In this document: positions 1 to 9,197 of the stretch, piece after piece
Layout: each line of letters begins with the position of its first letter
Numbering within the stretch: the stretch's first letter is position 1
Source: Isochrysis galbana
Lineage: Eukaryota > Haptophyta > Isochrysidales > Isochrysidaceae
Assembly: GCA_018136815.1 (NCBI GenBank)
Contig: CM030945.1
Span: 1,928,091 to 1,992,090 of the forward strand
DNA length: 64,000 nucleotides
Direction of reading: 5' to 3'
Made by a program: the position numbers and the translations under genes
The notes under the pieces: model-generated
Seen by the model: the letters and a program-made list of their open reading frames with translations, nothing else
Databases searched by the model: none
Told to the model about the DNA's origin: nothing

Positions 1-6
1 ACAGAC

Positions 7-136
7 TCAGAGTTTTCTTGTTGTCCTAGTTTAATACTAGTCCTGAGGGACCGTGCCTCATTGGCAACGCAGCCCCTACCCCGCGATGGGGGTGTGCGCG
101 GTTGGTGCACGGCTCGTCCGGTGTATGCGGCTAGGG
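7..136 (+). repeat. Dispersed repeat family A, copy 1
   Basis: About 130 bp that recurs with few differences at 13843-13968, and as a shorter, more diverged piece at 33908-33956. The shared core starts GAGTTTTCTTGTTGTCC and continues through a 'TTTAATCCTAGTGCTGAGGGACCG'-like block to GGCTAGGG. No terminal repeats or coding capacity are visible. It may be the edge of a longer element that starts before the window. Confidence 0.75.
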
Positions 137-1213
137 GGAGAAAACATCTGAAGATTCAGACTACTAGCGCTAGCTATAAAAGACCACGCACTCAAGACTC
201 AAGCTCAAGGTACTGACTCACGCCATCGCCATCGCCTATACCCGTATTATACCCCAGATTCACACACTCTTTACACTACCCCCTTCATTCCTTTGTCTTT
301 GGTATCGGGGGGGGGGGGGGGCGTGCACTACGTCGGGCCAAGCGCAAGGGGCGGGCTGGGGCAGACCCGTTGCGCTGGGTTTCTGTGGCAGACATAGACA
401 TACGTAAAACGCCTTTTGCAACTATCTTATCATCTTATCGTGCCCCCAGGGGATCTGGGATCTCGTCCCCCGCCTCTTGAGTCTTCTTCGTCTGCCGCCG
501 CTCTTTCGCGGTGTCTGCCTGCCGCGCGGGGTGTCCTCCTGCACATACATCGCAAACGGGGATGGGAATTACCTCTTTTTTTACGGGTGAGATCGTGCCT
601 CGTATCGTTTTTTTGGTGTTCAGTTGTCACAGTTCTCTTCGTTCTCCTGCGGGCGTGTCATGCCTGCGCGCGCCATGGCCCCCCTCTGGGGGGTCCGTCG
701 GGGCTCCCCTGAGGGCCAGCTGGGGCAGTTCAGGCAGGGGGCAGTGGAGGCTTGGGCTCTGGGGCTGGGGCTGTACCCCTGGCCTCTCCTGCCTCTCCCT
801 CAGTACGCGGTGGCTCGTGAAAAAAAACCTTTTTATATTCTCGCCTCTCGCGTGGCTATGGGGTTAACTACTGTAGCCACTCCCATATCCCTTCCTCTCC
901 CTCACTTCCCGCCTTGCGGCTTGCGGCACTTCCCCTCGTGCTCTGCGCTCTACTTAATTAAGGGCCCAGGGGGTTGCGGTGGGGGGTGGCGGTAGGGGCT
1001 GGGTTGGGCGGGGTGCACCGGCCCCCAATGGAATGTTCTCATCTTCCTCCCCTGCCGCTGGGTGGACCGCTTCTTTTCTGCGGTGGCGTGGGTGCCTCGG
1101 TGTTGGTGGGTCGTCTCTTCTCTCGTGGCCACAACTAAGGCCTGCCCCAAACCCGCACTCCGAACCAGGCTCTTGGTAGTGCACCAGAGTCGGGCACCTT
1201 CCTGGAAGTTGCT
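137..1213. other. Gene-free stretch with TATA-like box, poly-G and repeat D
   Basis: No convincing gene. A TATA-like GCTATAAAAG lies near 173-182, about 40 bp past repeat A. A run of about 15 G is at 307-321. A member of dispersed repeat family D lies at 820-880. The open frames here are short and lack recognisable domains. G/C-rich text near 690-800 resembles 59120-59230. Confidence 0.5.
820..880 (+). repeat. Dispersed repeat family D, copy 1
   Basis: An A-rich run followed by CCTTTTTATATTCTCGCC and a GTGGCTATGGGGTTAACTA block. Similar copies are at 19530-19592 and, more diverged, at 58719-58776. All are on the plus strand and keep the A-run, TTAATATTC-like core and ACTACTGTAGCCAC-like end. 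Confidence 0.65.
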
Positions 1214-1690
1214 ATGCGCACGCACGGCGCCCCCGCGGGGGGGCCGATGCACATCGCGCCGTGCCCATGCGCGGCGTGCACATTGTGATTGCAAGCCATC
1301 ACAGGTGCTGCGTAACGAAACATCTCTTATATTGCACGTTTACGTAATTGTGCGCCATAGGCGGCACGCAGAGGGAAAAAGTCGACATGCGCACGCACGG
1401 CGTCTCCGCGGGGGGGCCGATGCACATCGCGCCGTGCCCATGCGCGGCGTGCACATTGTGATTGCAAGTCATCACACGTGCTGCGTACCGAAACATCTCT
1501 TATATTGCACATTTACGTAATTGTGCGCCTTAGGCGGCACGCAGAGGGAAAATCGCCATGCGCACGCACGGCGTCTCCGCGGGGGGGGGGACACCGCGCC
1601 GTGCCCAATGCGCACGGCGTGCACAATGGTGCTCAGTTGATACTATTCAGTAAACTGCATGTTTGTGTAGGTGTCGGCCTCAGATGAAAA
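1214..1690 (+). repeat. Tandem array, unit about 172 bp
   Basis: Units begin with ATGCGCACGCACGGCG at 1214, 1387 and 1558 (periods 173 and 171). Each unit runs through GATGCACATCGCGCCGTGCC, a TGATTGCAAG block, CTTATATTGCAC and GGCGGCACGCAGAGGGAAAA. A fourth, degenerate unit starts at 2767, on the far side of the transposon at 1691-2752. Confidence 0.9.
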
Positions 1691-2752
1691 CCCGGATGCC
1701 CCGTCAGGTCTCAGGTCATCAGGTCTTGGCGACCTGATACCTGATATCAGGTGATATAAGGACCTGATATCAGGCTGATATCAGGTGGTCCACCACTAAT
1801 ATTATAATTTTCTAATGAGCCATTCTAAGATCCGAGGAAATGGACTACGTCTAGCTAGAAGCGGAGAGGGGGTTCGTGTGGAAGCGGAGGGGAGAGCCCC
1901 CCCCCCCAGCGAACCCCCACCCCTCCCCCCCGCGGGAAACCCCCGCCGCCCCCCCCCGCGCACCCGCCTCTGCCGCTCCGCCGGAGGCGCACCCGCCCCC
2001 CCCCTCCCCCCCCAGAGCCCGCCACTGCTGCCGCTGTTCCCGCCCGCTCCGCCGCCAGCGCGTCCCCTGCTACCTCTGCTCGCCCCACCGCCGTCCCCTT
2101 CGCAGCCGCCCGCCTCGCTGGCTCACCCGCCTCGCTGCCAGCCTCGCCGCTGCGCTCGCGCCTGCCCCAGCGCCACCCCGCCTCCCCCACCTCAACACCA
2201 GTCGCCCTCCCCCCTGGCAACCAGCGTCACCGCCACCAGCCTCGCCTCCACCCAGCCTCGCAGCCACCAGCCTCGCCTGCACCCAGCCTCGCCGCCACCA
2301 GCCTCGCAGCCACCAGCCTCGCCGACACCAGCCTCGCAGCCACAAGCCTCGCAGCCACCAGCCTCGCAGCCACCAGCCTCGCCGCAACCAGCCTCGCCGC
2401 CACCAACCCCACCGCCACCCCAGCCTCGTTACCACCAGCCTCATTACGACCAGCCTCGCCGCCACCAGAACTCGTTGCGACCAGCCTCGCCTCCACCAGC
2501 CACCAGCCTCACCTCCACCCAGCTTCGCCGCCACCAGCCTCGCCTCCACCCAGCCTCGCAGCCCATCATCCATCGTCACTGAGAGGCATGGCCGATCGCT
2601 CGCGGTTCGGGTCGATGGCTCGTTTACTGACGTGAATTTTATTTTATTCTAAAGTTAGTAGTCATAATATCAGCCTGATATCAGGTTATCAGGTCTAGTA
2701 GGCCTGATAACCTGATATCAGAACCTGATATCAGCCTGACGGGGCATCCAGG
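1691..2752. mobile_element. Non-autonomous TIR DNA transposon with 8-bp target duplication
   Basis: The left end reads CCCGGATGCCCCGTCAGG; the right end, read inward from the other strand, is CCTGGATGCCCCGTCAGG, one mismatch in 18. Direct copies of GATGAAAA flank it at 1683-1690 and 2753-2760, as expected for an 8-bp target duplication (known for hAT and P types). Both subterminal zones carry several CCTGATATCAG-type palindromes. Deleting element plus one GATGAAAA restores the junction of the surrounding tandem array. The interior has no transposase, only a C-rich block and a CCACCAGCCTCGC minisatellite, so it must be mobilised by another element. The superfamily is not proven; hAT-like is my preference from the target length. 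Confidence 0.88.
1890..2560 (+). repeat. CCTCGC/CCACCAG minisatellite inside the TIR element
   Basis: C-rich DNA followed from about 2220 by many imperfect 12-18 bp units of CCACCAGCCTCGC. It stays open in several frames on both strands, giving Pro/Ala/Ser- or His/Gln/Pro/Arg-rich translations. That is expected of such a repeat and is not evidence of a gene. Confidence 0.8.
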
Positions 2753-2860
2753 GATGAAAAGCGTTTATGCGCACACACGGCGTCCCCGCGGGGGAACATG
2801 CACCGCGGGAAAGGCAGAGAAAGTTGTTATCCCCACGCAGTGTTATTTAATTTTAAATAA
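2753..2860 (+). repeat. Fourth, degenerate unit of the 172-bp array
   Basis: After the target duplication the text resumes with ATGCGCACACACGGCG at 2767, matching the unit start of the array at 1214-1690. It then becomes AT-rich. Confidence 0.7.
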
Positions 2861-2918
2861 CTGTGGACATTTGATCGCTCAATTCGACTGATGTCCCACA
2901 ATTGACGGAACGACACCT
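2861..2918 (+). repeat. Imperfect palindromic element end, copy 1
   Basis: A 58-bp block whose reverse complement recurs at 63934-63992 with about one difference. It contains an imperfect inverted repeat: GTGGACATTTGATCG on one arm and CGACTGATGTCCCAC on the other, around a short loop. Outside the block the two copies differ, so it looks like the terminus of a mobile element family. Confidence 0.75.
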
Positions 2919-3029
2919 TCTTCGTCCTCCTCGTCCTCGTCTCCGGTCTCTATCTAGCCCGCGTTCGTCCAACTCTTCGCCGACCAACGACTCGGACTCC
3001 AATCAATGGGTCATCCGAGTCTACGGCTT

Positions 3030-3235
3030 CCTCTCACTCGCCCTCGCCTCTCGCTCGATGTCGCTTTCGCCGCCGTCCTCGCCCTCGCCGCCCAAGCCCG
3101 TCTACCGCCTTCCTCTGCTGATGGGCTTCAGCCCGTCAGCACCTCCGAAGTTGTTCCCTCAGCCGCGCCTGCCGCCGGCCATGCCTCCTTCCTCATTGCC
3201 CTCAGGCCCCATGGGCCATGGGCCATCCCAATTCG
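3030..3235 (+). repeat. Dispersed repeat family B, copy 1
   Basis: About 200 bp with reverse-complement relatives at 7080-7275 and 34079-34220. The shared text includes TCGCTCGATGTCGCTTTCGC, CCGTCCTCGCCCTCG and CTGATGGGCTTCAGCCCGTC. One frame is open in all three copies (LDVAFAAVLALAQARLP-like), but I see no gene context. The CTGATGGGCT/AGCCCGTCAG part can fold into a hairpin. Confidence 0.75.
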
Positions 3236-3330
3236 TCAGTGGTTCCTCCCCCACAGCAGAGGAGTAGTGAGAGAGGGGGGGCTCGTGCCCCCCATGGGGG
3301 AACTAAGTATAAACTTAGTTGCGAGTGAAG
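3236..3330 (+). repeat. Dispersed double-hairpin repeat (family C), copy 1
   Basis: Contains GGTTCCTCCCCC, then a G-run/CTCGT/C-run hairpin, then AACTAAGTATAAACTTAGTT, itself an 8-bp stem hairpin. The same order recurs at 59390-59495 and 60500-60592. It directly follows a family B copy here. Confidence 0.75.
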
Positions 3331-3650
3331 GGGAAAAGGAAGGACGATGGAGTTAGTAAGGTGTCGAGTCCCTGGTCCAGTGTAGGCGTTAGCTATGAAT
3401 CTTCATACTTTTTTCCCGTATGAAGCTGGAACGGATGACGACATGATAACCCATGTGCACCCGTGAAGACGCCATTCTGGACTTCACAAAAAAGGTGTCA
3501 CGGCAAAAAGCAAAGCTTCCACAAGCCACGAGGTGCCACAAGGAATTCACGAAGGCCTTTGTAGTAGAGCACAGGGCAGACGGGTGATTTTGAGCAGAGT
3601 TTGTCGCGGACGTTTCAACGTCAAACTGGGCTTACGAGGATGGTGCCCAC

Positions 3651-6600
3651 TTATCCAGCGGCGGTGTGGATAGGAGGCAGAATGTCGTGAGTATCGTCGT
3701 GTTGCCCACGCGCATCGCTGTTACTCCAAGGTTGCGGCCCCAATCTATCTTCGATGACGGACTTGCGCTTCTCCTTCAATGCCCAAGCCCTTTTTTCATT
3801 CTCGGTCTTGAAGACAGGATGGGGTCGACTCGGAGAAGCGGCACGTCCAACGCGCGGTGAGCTGGAGGTGGAGCGCGCGCCGTTAGGGTCTGCTGCAGGC
3901 GGTGTTGGGCGCATATCAGCACCCCCACTGCGTGTGCGCATTTGCGGCGGGCGGTGATGCTCATAGTAAGGATCAGCACCCTTTGGCACGTGCAGCGCAG
4001 GCGCCCGCGCTGCGAGCTCAGGGAAGCGTTGGCCGTCGTTGGCGCCAACTGGGATGTTCACATTCCCTGACATGTCGATGCGCCTCAGCTCGGCAGTGCT
4101 TAAATGCCGCTCCCCGCAGTGGGAACCCATCCAAGAAGGGGAAGGCCCAGACAATCCATCCGCCCCCTTGTTACTGTTTGGTTGCGGGTGCACAACTTGC
4201 GGCGACGCCGTCTGCATACTTGAGGCACCTTGCATTCCCCCGGCGCCGGCGGAAGCCGACATGCCTCTAGCTGCTTGCCCGGAAGCAGCGGCGGCTGCAG
4301 TCGCCTGTGCCGCGCGTAGTGCAGACTGCACCATCGCATTCTGGGCTTGCTGGGCGGGCAGCATCGGCCCAGGCACATAAGTCGGGCCGCTGATGGATGC
4401 CGGTAAGCGGTTCCCATCCGGCCGCGGCTCTTCTTGCAACGACCCTTGCACGGATTGGTGCGCACGTGTAGGTAGGCTATCCGAGCGATCTTGCGTCCTT
4501 GGGGACGATGAGTCGGCCCAAGGCTGCAGCTCGGGAGAGGCACGTCCTTTCGTCCCCGACTTCTCGGTAGATGCTCTCGAATCTTGTGACATGACTTGGC
4601 CCGAACCCGCATCAGCACCCGGGTCGCGCCTTTTCGCGGGCGCGCCAGTCTCACCTACCTTGGTAGCGGACGAGGTCGCCAGTGTGCCACCACTAGGGCC
4701 GAGATCTGCGTTGTTGGCAACGCCCGCTCCTGTGACTGGACCTCCCACATGACCATTGCTGAGCACCTTGGCCAGCATAGATCGTAGCGCATGCACCTCC
4801 TCTCGGAGTACGTCAAGGCTCGCTTGCTGGCTCACGACTGTCGAGCGCAATCTCGCCAGCTCTACTTCTGTCTCTGCGTTAGTGAGGCTGCCCTCCTCGT
4901 GGATCTCAACCGCTTCTCGTCGCGGCGTGGCAGCGCCTTCCTTGCTGACATATTCAGCCCCTTTGGCTTCCTGTCGCTTTTGCAACTTCATCCTCGCCTT
5001 GTTTGCTTTGCTTGAAGGGTGGTTCTCAAGCCATTCCTCGATGGTGGCAACCCGACCGCCCAAATCTGAGCGCAAGGCGGTGACCTCCTCGAGAGCGTTG
5101 CGAGCGGGAGCGAGGGCCGTCTCGAGCTCTATTGCTCGCCTGGCGTTCGCCTCTGCTCCGCCATACGCCTCAAATGCCGCATGCAGCGATGCAAAGCACG
5201 CATGGAGTTCGTCGGAGCGGCTCGTCAATTGCTGCATGTGAGTCGCAGTGTCAGCGACATGCAGCTCATGGCGATCATTAGTGATGTCGGCATCCGCCTT
5301 GCTCGCGATGGCGCTCGTGTGCTCGAGGACTGTTGCCTCGAGTCCACTCAGCCTTGGAAGAACGTCACTCTCACTCGCCCTCGTCGCCAAATCCTCCTTG
5401 ATCTCGTCGACCGAGATGCGCAGGTGGTGCGAAAGACCCATGAGCTCATCGAAGCTCGACTGTGTGCCTTTAGCTGCGAGATCGGCCAAAATTTTTCCAA
5501 TCTCCGACTCTGCAGAGTCAACACGCGATTTGAGCTGGGTCGTCTGGGCGGAGATACGTGTGTGTATGTCGCGCACTCCATCAAGAAGCAGCTGCTTCAC
5601 GTCTTGAAGCTGCTCATTCGACACCTTTGCAGCGAGAGCTCGCTCAGACTTGTGCATGAAGGTGCTCACCTAGTGAACAGGCACACCGGATGTATGAATG
5701 ATGTGCACGGCGGGAACCCCGCGACTCGAAAGGTGCATCCCAATCACCGCCTCTGCCCCGCTGTGTGCGTAAGGCGGTTCGGCCACGTGTGTTAGTGGAG
5801 CACGCCAGTGCGCCATGACAGCCCCCGAATAAAGCGACATTTCTACATCTTTTGCTCTCCCGTACGCGGTGAATAGCCTTCCCACCTCGGTCGACTGAGC
5901 ATCGAGTTTCATGAGCTTGTTCTCGAGAGTGCGCAGCAGGTTGCCTGATGACTTTTCAATCAGACTCATCTTTTCGTCCAATTCTTTACGCTGCACACGG
6001 CCGGGTCACGTCGAGTCAAGGGATCAGGTCCGTGGCGGAGCATAGCATGGCAGGACGCAGGGAATGGCAACCGAGAGCCCCACGCATCTCGATTGCAAGT
6101 CGAGCAGCTGCCATCCCCTCGTACCTGCGCAAACGATCGGTCGCACATGTCGTCGACACGCGCGATGGTCTCATCACGAACGTTGATGACAATATCACGC
6201 AAATTGTTGGTATCAGCGATCCGGGTGCGATCCTCCACCTGCACCGCGGCCACAATACTCACATCAGTTGGTGGGGAGAGGAGGCGAGCCACCGTTGTCG
6301 CCGGGAGAGCGTGCAGGAAGTGCGGAACCAAGCATGTGAAGCGAGCTGCACCTCGCGTGTGAGCTTCCAGAATTCGGACATCAGTGCCCGTTGGTCGATC
6401 TCTGTCTCGGCTAGCTTTAGCCGTGCCATGAGCTCATTGCGCGTCTTCTCAAGCTCGAGCGAGTGAATCTCCTGGGCCTGCCTCAACTTCTCCTCGTGGA
6501 CAGCGAGTCGCTTGGGCACGTCGTCGGCGAGGTGCTCGATAGCGAGGAAGTTCTCGTCGAACCTTTTCACCAGCGCGTGGTGCTGCTTGCCCAGGTCCAT

Positions 6601-6801
6601 GATCTTGTGCTCCTGTTTCCTGCCGTCGTCAGTGGTGAGGAAGTGTGCGGAGCGCTCCTCCAGGGCAGCGAGCGAGCTGGCAAGCTGGTTCGTCTGGGCG
6701 ACGACGGCATTGATCACGCCCTCGAGCGGTCCGAATGAAATTAGGCTGCCCACGCCCGAGCCTCCGCCTTGCCGCTGCAGCAGGGCCTCGAGATCGGACA
6801 T
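3651..6801 (-). CDS. Large coiled-coil protein, four exons
   Basis: Proposed exons on the minus strand are 6801-6352, 6238-6125, 5990-5886 and 5669-3651, giving about 895 residues. All introns are phase 0 with GT..AG ends (GAG|GTGCAG, CAG|GTACGA, GAG|GTGGGA donors; CAG, CAG and TAG acceptors). The start is the ATG of MSDLEALLQRQ. Residues about 30-500 are rich in heptad-like stretches (LEKTRNELMARLKLAETEID, VEDRTRIADTNNLRDI) and suit a long coiled coil. From about residue 530 the chain is Ser/Pro/Gly/Ala-rich and probably disordered, ending DILPPIHTAAG. I do not recognise the family. The pattern recalls ciliary or centriolar coiled-coil proteins, which is only an impression. The third donor is the least certain. 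Confidence 0.75.
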
Positions 6802-7079
6802 GGGGGCCAATCACACCCTCTCTCTCTCTGCCCTCCTGCGAGCTCTCCCTCTCGCCTCTCTCTTCTTCCTCCACCAGGCCGCTGCTCTACTCTATGTTCT
6901 CTTGGGGCTTGGCGGCTCTTCCTCCTCTGCTCGTCCTGCTGCCTTTGCCGTCCCTCGCGCGGCGCTGAACGAACGAATGACCGACCGGCAACAAGAAAAC
7001 TCTCTGTCGCAGTAACGGTTGAGCTGTAGGGTGAGTGTTGAGTGTTGTACTATTCAGTTTCACAAGGTCAAGGTCTGAC

Positions 7080-7275
7080 GAATTGGAATGGCCCATAGGG
7101 CCTGAGGGCAATGAGGAAGGAGGCAGACCGGCGGCAGGCGCGGCGGAGGAGACGACTTCGGAGACGCTGACGGGCTGAGGCCCGTCAGCAGAGGAAGGCG
7201 GGCAGGCGGGCTTGAGCGAGGGCGAGGACGGCGGCGAGAGCGACATCGAGCGAGTGGCGAGAGGCGAGGGTGAGT
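7080..7275 (-). repeat. Dispersed repeat family B, copy 2
   Basis: Reverse complement of the 3030-3235 block, including GACGCTGACGGGCTGAGGCC and GCGACATCGAGCGAGTGGCG. Confidence 0.75.
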
Positions 7276-7521
7276 GTGAGGAGGGCTGTGTTGGCAGGGG
7301 CTGGTGAGGCAAGACAAGTTTGTAGGGTACGAGTGTTACGAGAGCGAGAGCGACGAGAGCGAGAGCGACGGATGACGACTGACGACAGGACGTCGGACAA
7401 CGATGCAGAAAACAGAAAACAACAGGATGCACCGACTCACGAACGCACCAGAATCATTCACCCAAACCAAGCAAAACGTGAGACCCCACATCGCCGGTAA
7501 CTCAAACACGTCGCGAGAGAC

Positions 7522-7522
7522 G

Positions 7523-7561
<39 letters not shown>
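7522..7561 (+). repeat. GA dinucleotide microsatellite
   Basis: An uninterrupted run of about 20 GA units. Confidence 0.95.
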
Positions 7562-7564
<3 letters not shown>

Positions 7565-7845
7565 CCAAAGCGATGGTCGGAGCGTGTCTTCGCTTTGGAT
7601 TTTCCCACCAAGGCGGAAAGTCGAAGAGGAACGTTATGTCGCATGTCGCGCAACCGCGGCGATCACATTGGATACAGATCGCAGCGAGGTATCCTTGCAA
7701 TCGAAGAAATCTTGCTGTTGAGCGTGGACCTTCTAGACGTTTCTATCGAGCAACCCTGAGTAGCAACCAAGGGAGGAGAAGACCAAAAACCAACGGGACC
7801 AAGCAAGGGCTTTCATGCAACTTGCATCAAGGGGAAAGATAACCC

Positions 7846-7972
7846 AAAACCAAAGCAGCGAATCTAAATCAATCTCCAAGGGGAGATGGCAAACCAAGGA
7901 CCAAGGAGAAAGATTCCCTCACCCAAGCAGCGAACCTAAATCGATCTCCAAGGGGAGATGGCAAACCAAACC
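7846..7972 (+). repeat. Tandem duplication, period about 74 bp
   Basis: The block GCAGCGAATCTAAATC..CTCCAAGGGGAGATGGC occurs near 7854 and, with few changes, near 7928. A weaker third trace (GGGGAGATAGCGAATTAAAC) follows near 8006. Confidence 0.8.
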
Positions 7973-8374
7973 TGATTGCCCCCAGAAGCATGTAAAAAGA
8001 AACGCGGGGAGATAGCGAATTAAACCTTTTGCGAGGCGCCTGGGAGGAAGAAAGGTGGGGGAATTTCCCTTCCCTTCGAGAGAAAGAGAGAGGGCGCTCC
8101 AGAACCCTAGATCCTAGGCGTCCACGCGAAGTTTTTGACCGAGAACGAGAACGAGAGAATTATAACGATAAATACCGAACGAAGAGAAGAGAGAAGCCTA
8201 GCGAGAGTCGATTCGCGAATGCGACAAGGTCAAGGAAACCAGAAACATCACCAACGGGCTTTAGTTTGCGCTAGTGAACGGCGACGGAGCAGCGAGGGGG
8301 CACGCTAGACCGGAGATAAGAGGGAGGCAGTTAGTATTATACCGCATGCACACCGAGCATCCCCCCCGAGGGGG

Positions 8375-8887
8375 ATGCCAGTGACCCTCTCCCTCTTTTC
8401 GCCCCTCGCGCCCCGCACCGCCCAAGCTCTTCCCCCTCTCACACCTCTCCAGCCTAGCCTATGGCTTCTCTCCCGACCGCGCGCACACCCTCCGCCGCGA
8501 CGGCAGCCGACTTCGAGGCCCCCCCCCGCGTCGACCTCTCCGTCGCGCTCGACTGCGCCGATCGGGCGTGCGCCCACCCCGGATGAGACGCTCCCGCAAG
8601 ACGCTCTGACGGGCCTAGACGAGACGAAGGCGGCGCTCGCCGCCGGCAGGGAGCCGCACATCGCAGGCTCTCTCGCCCTCGTCGACGAGGGCCGGCGTCG
8701 ACGCTGGATGTACGTCCGCGAGGCGCTCCCGGCCGGCGGCTACGCCTTGGTGGTCCAGCCCGTCATTCCATCACTCCCGGCAATCACCGCCGCGCCTCCC
8801 GCCGATCGTTTCCCTTCCGTCTCCTCGCATGTCGAGCCAGTGGTCATGCTCGATCCGTCAATGCTACGTGCTACGTGTAGTAGGTAG
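8375..8887 (+). pseudogene. Possible isolated 5' gene fragment
   Basis: A 170-codon open frame starting MPVTLSLF. The first 80 residues are Pro/Arg-rich low complexity. Residues about 90-135 (AAGREPHIAGSLALVDEG.. YVREALPAGGYALVV) loosely recall the opening strand of SET-domain proteins, where a 'called-up by pGe' segment precedes the core. No downstream exon with the rest of such a domain is visible before the convergent GT47-GT90 gene. It could equally be chance coding in GC-rich DNA. Treat as a weak candidate for a truncated gene. Confidence 0.2.
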
Positions 8888-9197
8888 TGGTTCCATGCGT
8901 CGCGAGTGCGCTAAGAATATTATCAAGTTTTTTAAATGCTAAGTGGGGTTGACTAGGGCATGGCATTCGTGGGTTTTTTACTTTTCGGATGAACGGTTAG
9001 GTAGCTGCCATGACGCCAAGTCTACCCCACCACAAACGCTAATCACATTCAGCCATCGAAGAAAGGGATGCGATCGGTATGGATGACCCTGGGGATACTT
9101 GTTGGTTGGTGATAAGGACGCAATTAGGCGATATTTGTAGTCAAGGTGGCATTGTAGATGTACTTGTTAGTAGCACATAAGTGAGGTCTTGGCTCCA
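8888..9197. other. Intergenic, nothing recognised
   Basis: AT-richer spacer downstream of the GT47-GT90 gene; probably includes that gene's 3' untranslated region. Confidence 0.5.

Larger units (their letters stand above)
6802..8374. other. Gene-free, repeat-bearing stretch
   Basis: Just upstream of the coiled-coil gene there is a strand-biased CT/GA tract (6815-6885). Then come a reverse copy of repeat B (7080-7275), a GA microsatellite (7522-7561) and a 74-bp tandem duplication (7846-7972). The A-rich text to about 8290 has no sustained frame with a recognisable product. Confidence 0.55.

Noticed and set aside
1815-2652. Overlapping frames of 255, 258 and 169 codons, Pro- or Gly/Ala/Trp-rich
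   Set aside because: They are translations of the CCACCAG minisatellite and C-rich block inside the TIR element, open in several frames on both strands.
3030-3235. Signal-peptide-like frame (LDVAFAAVLALA) in repeat B
   Set aside because: The same text is dispersed at three places in both orientations without any following domain; treated as repeat.
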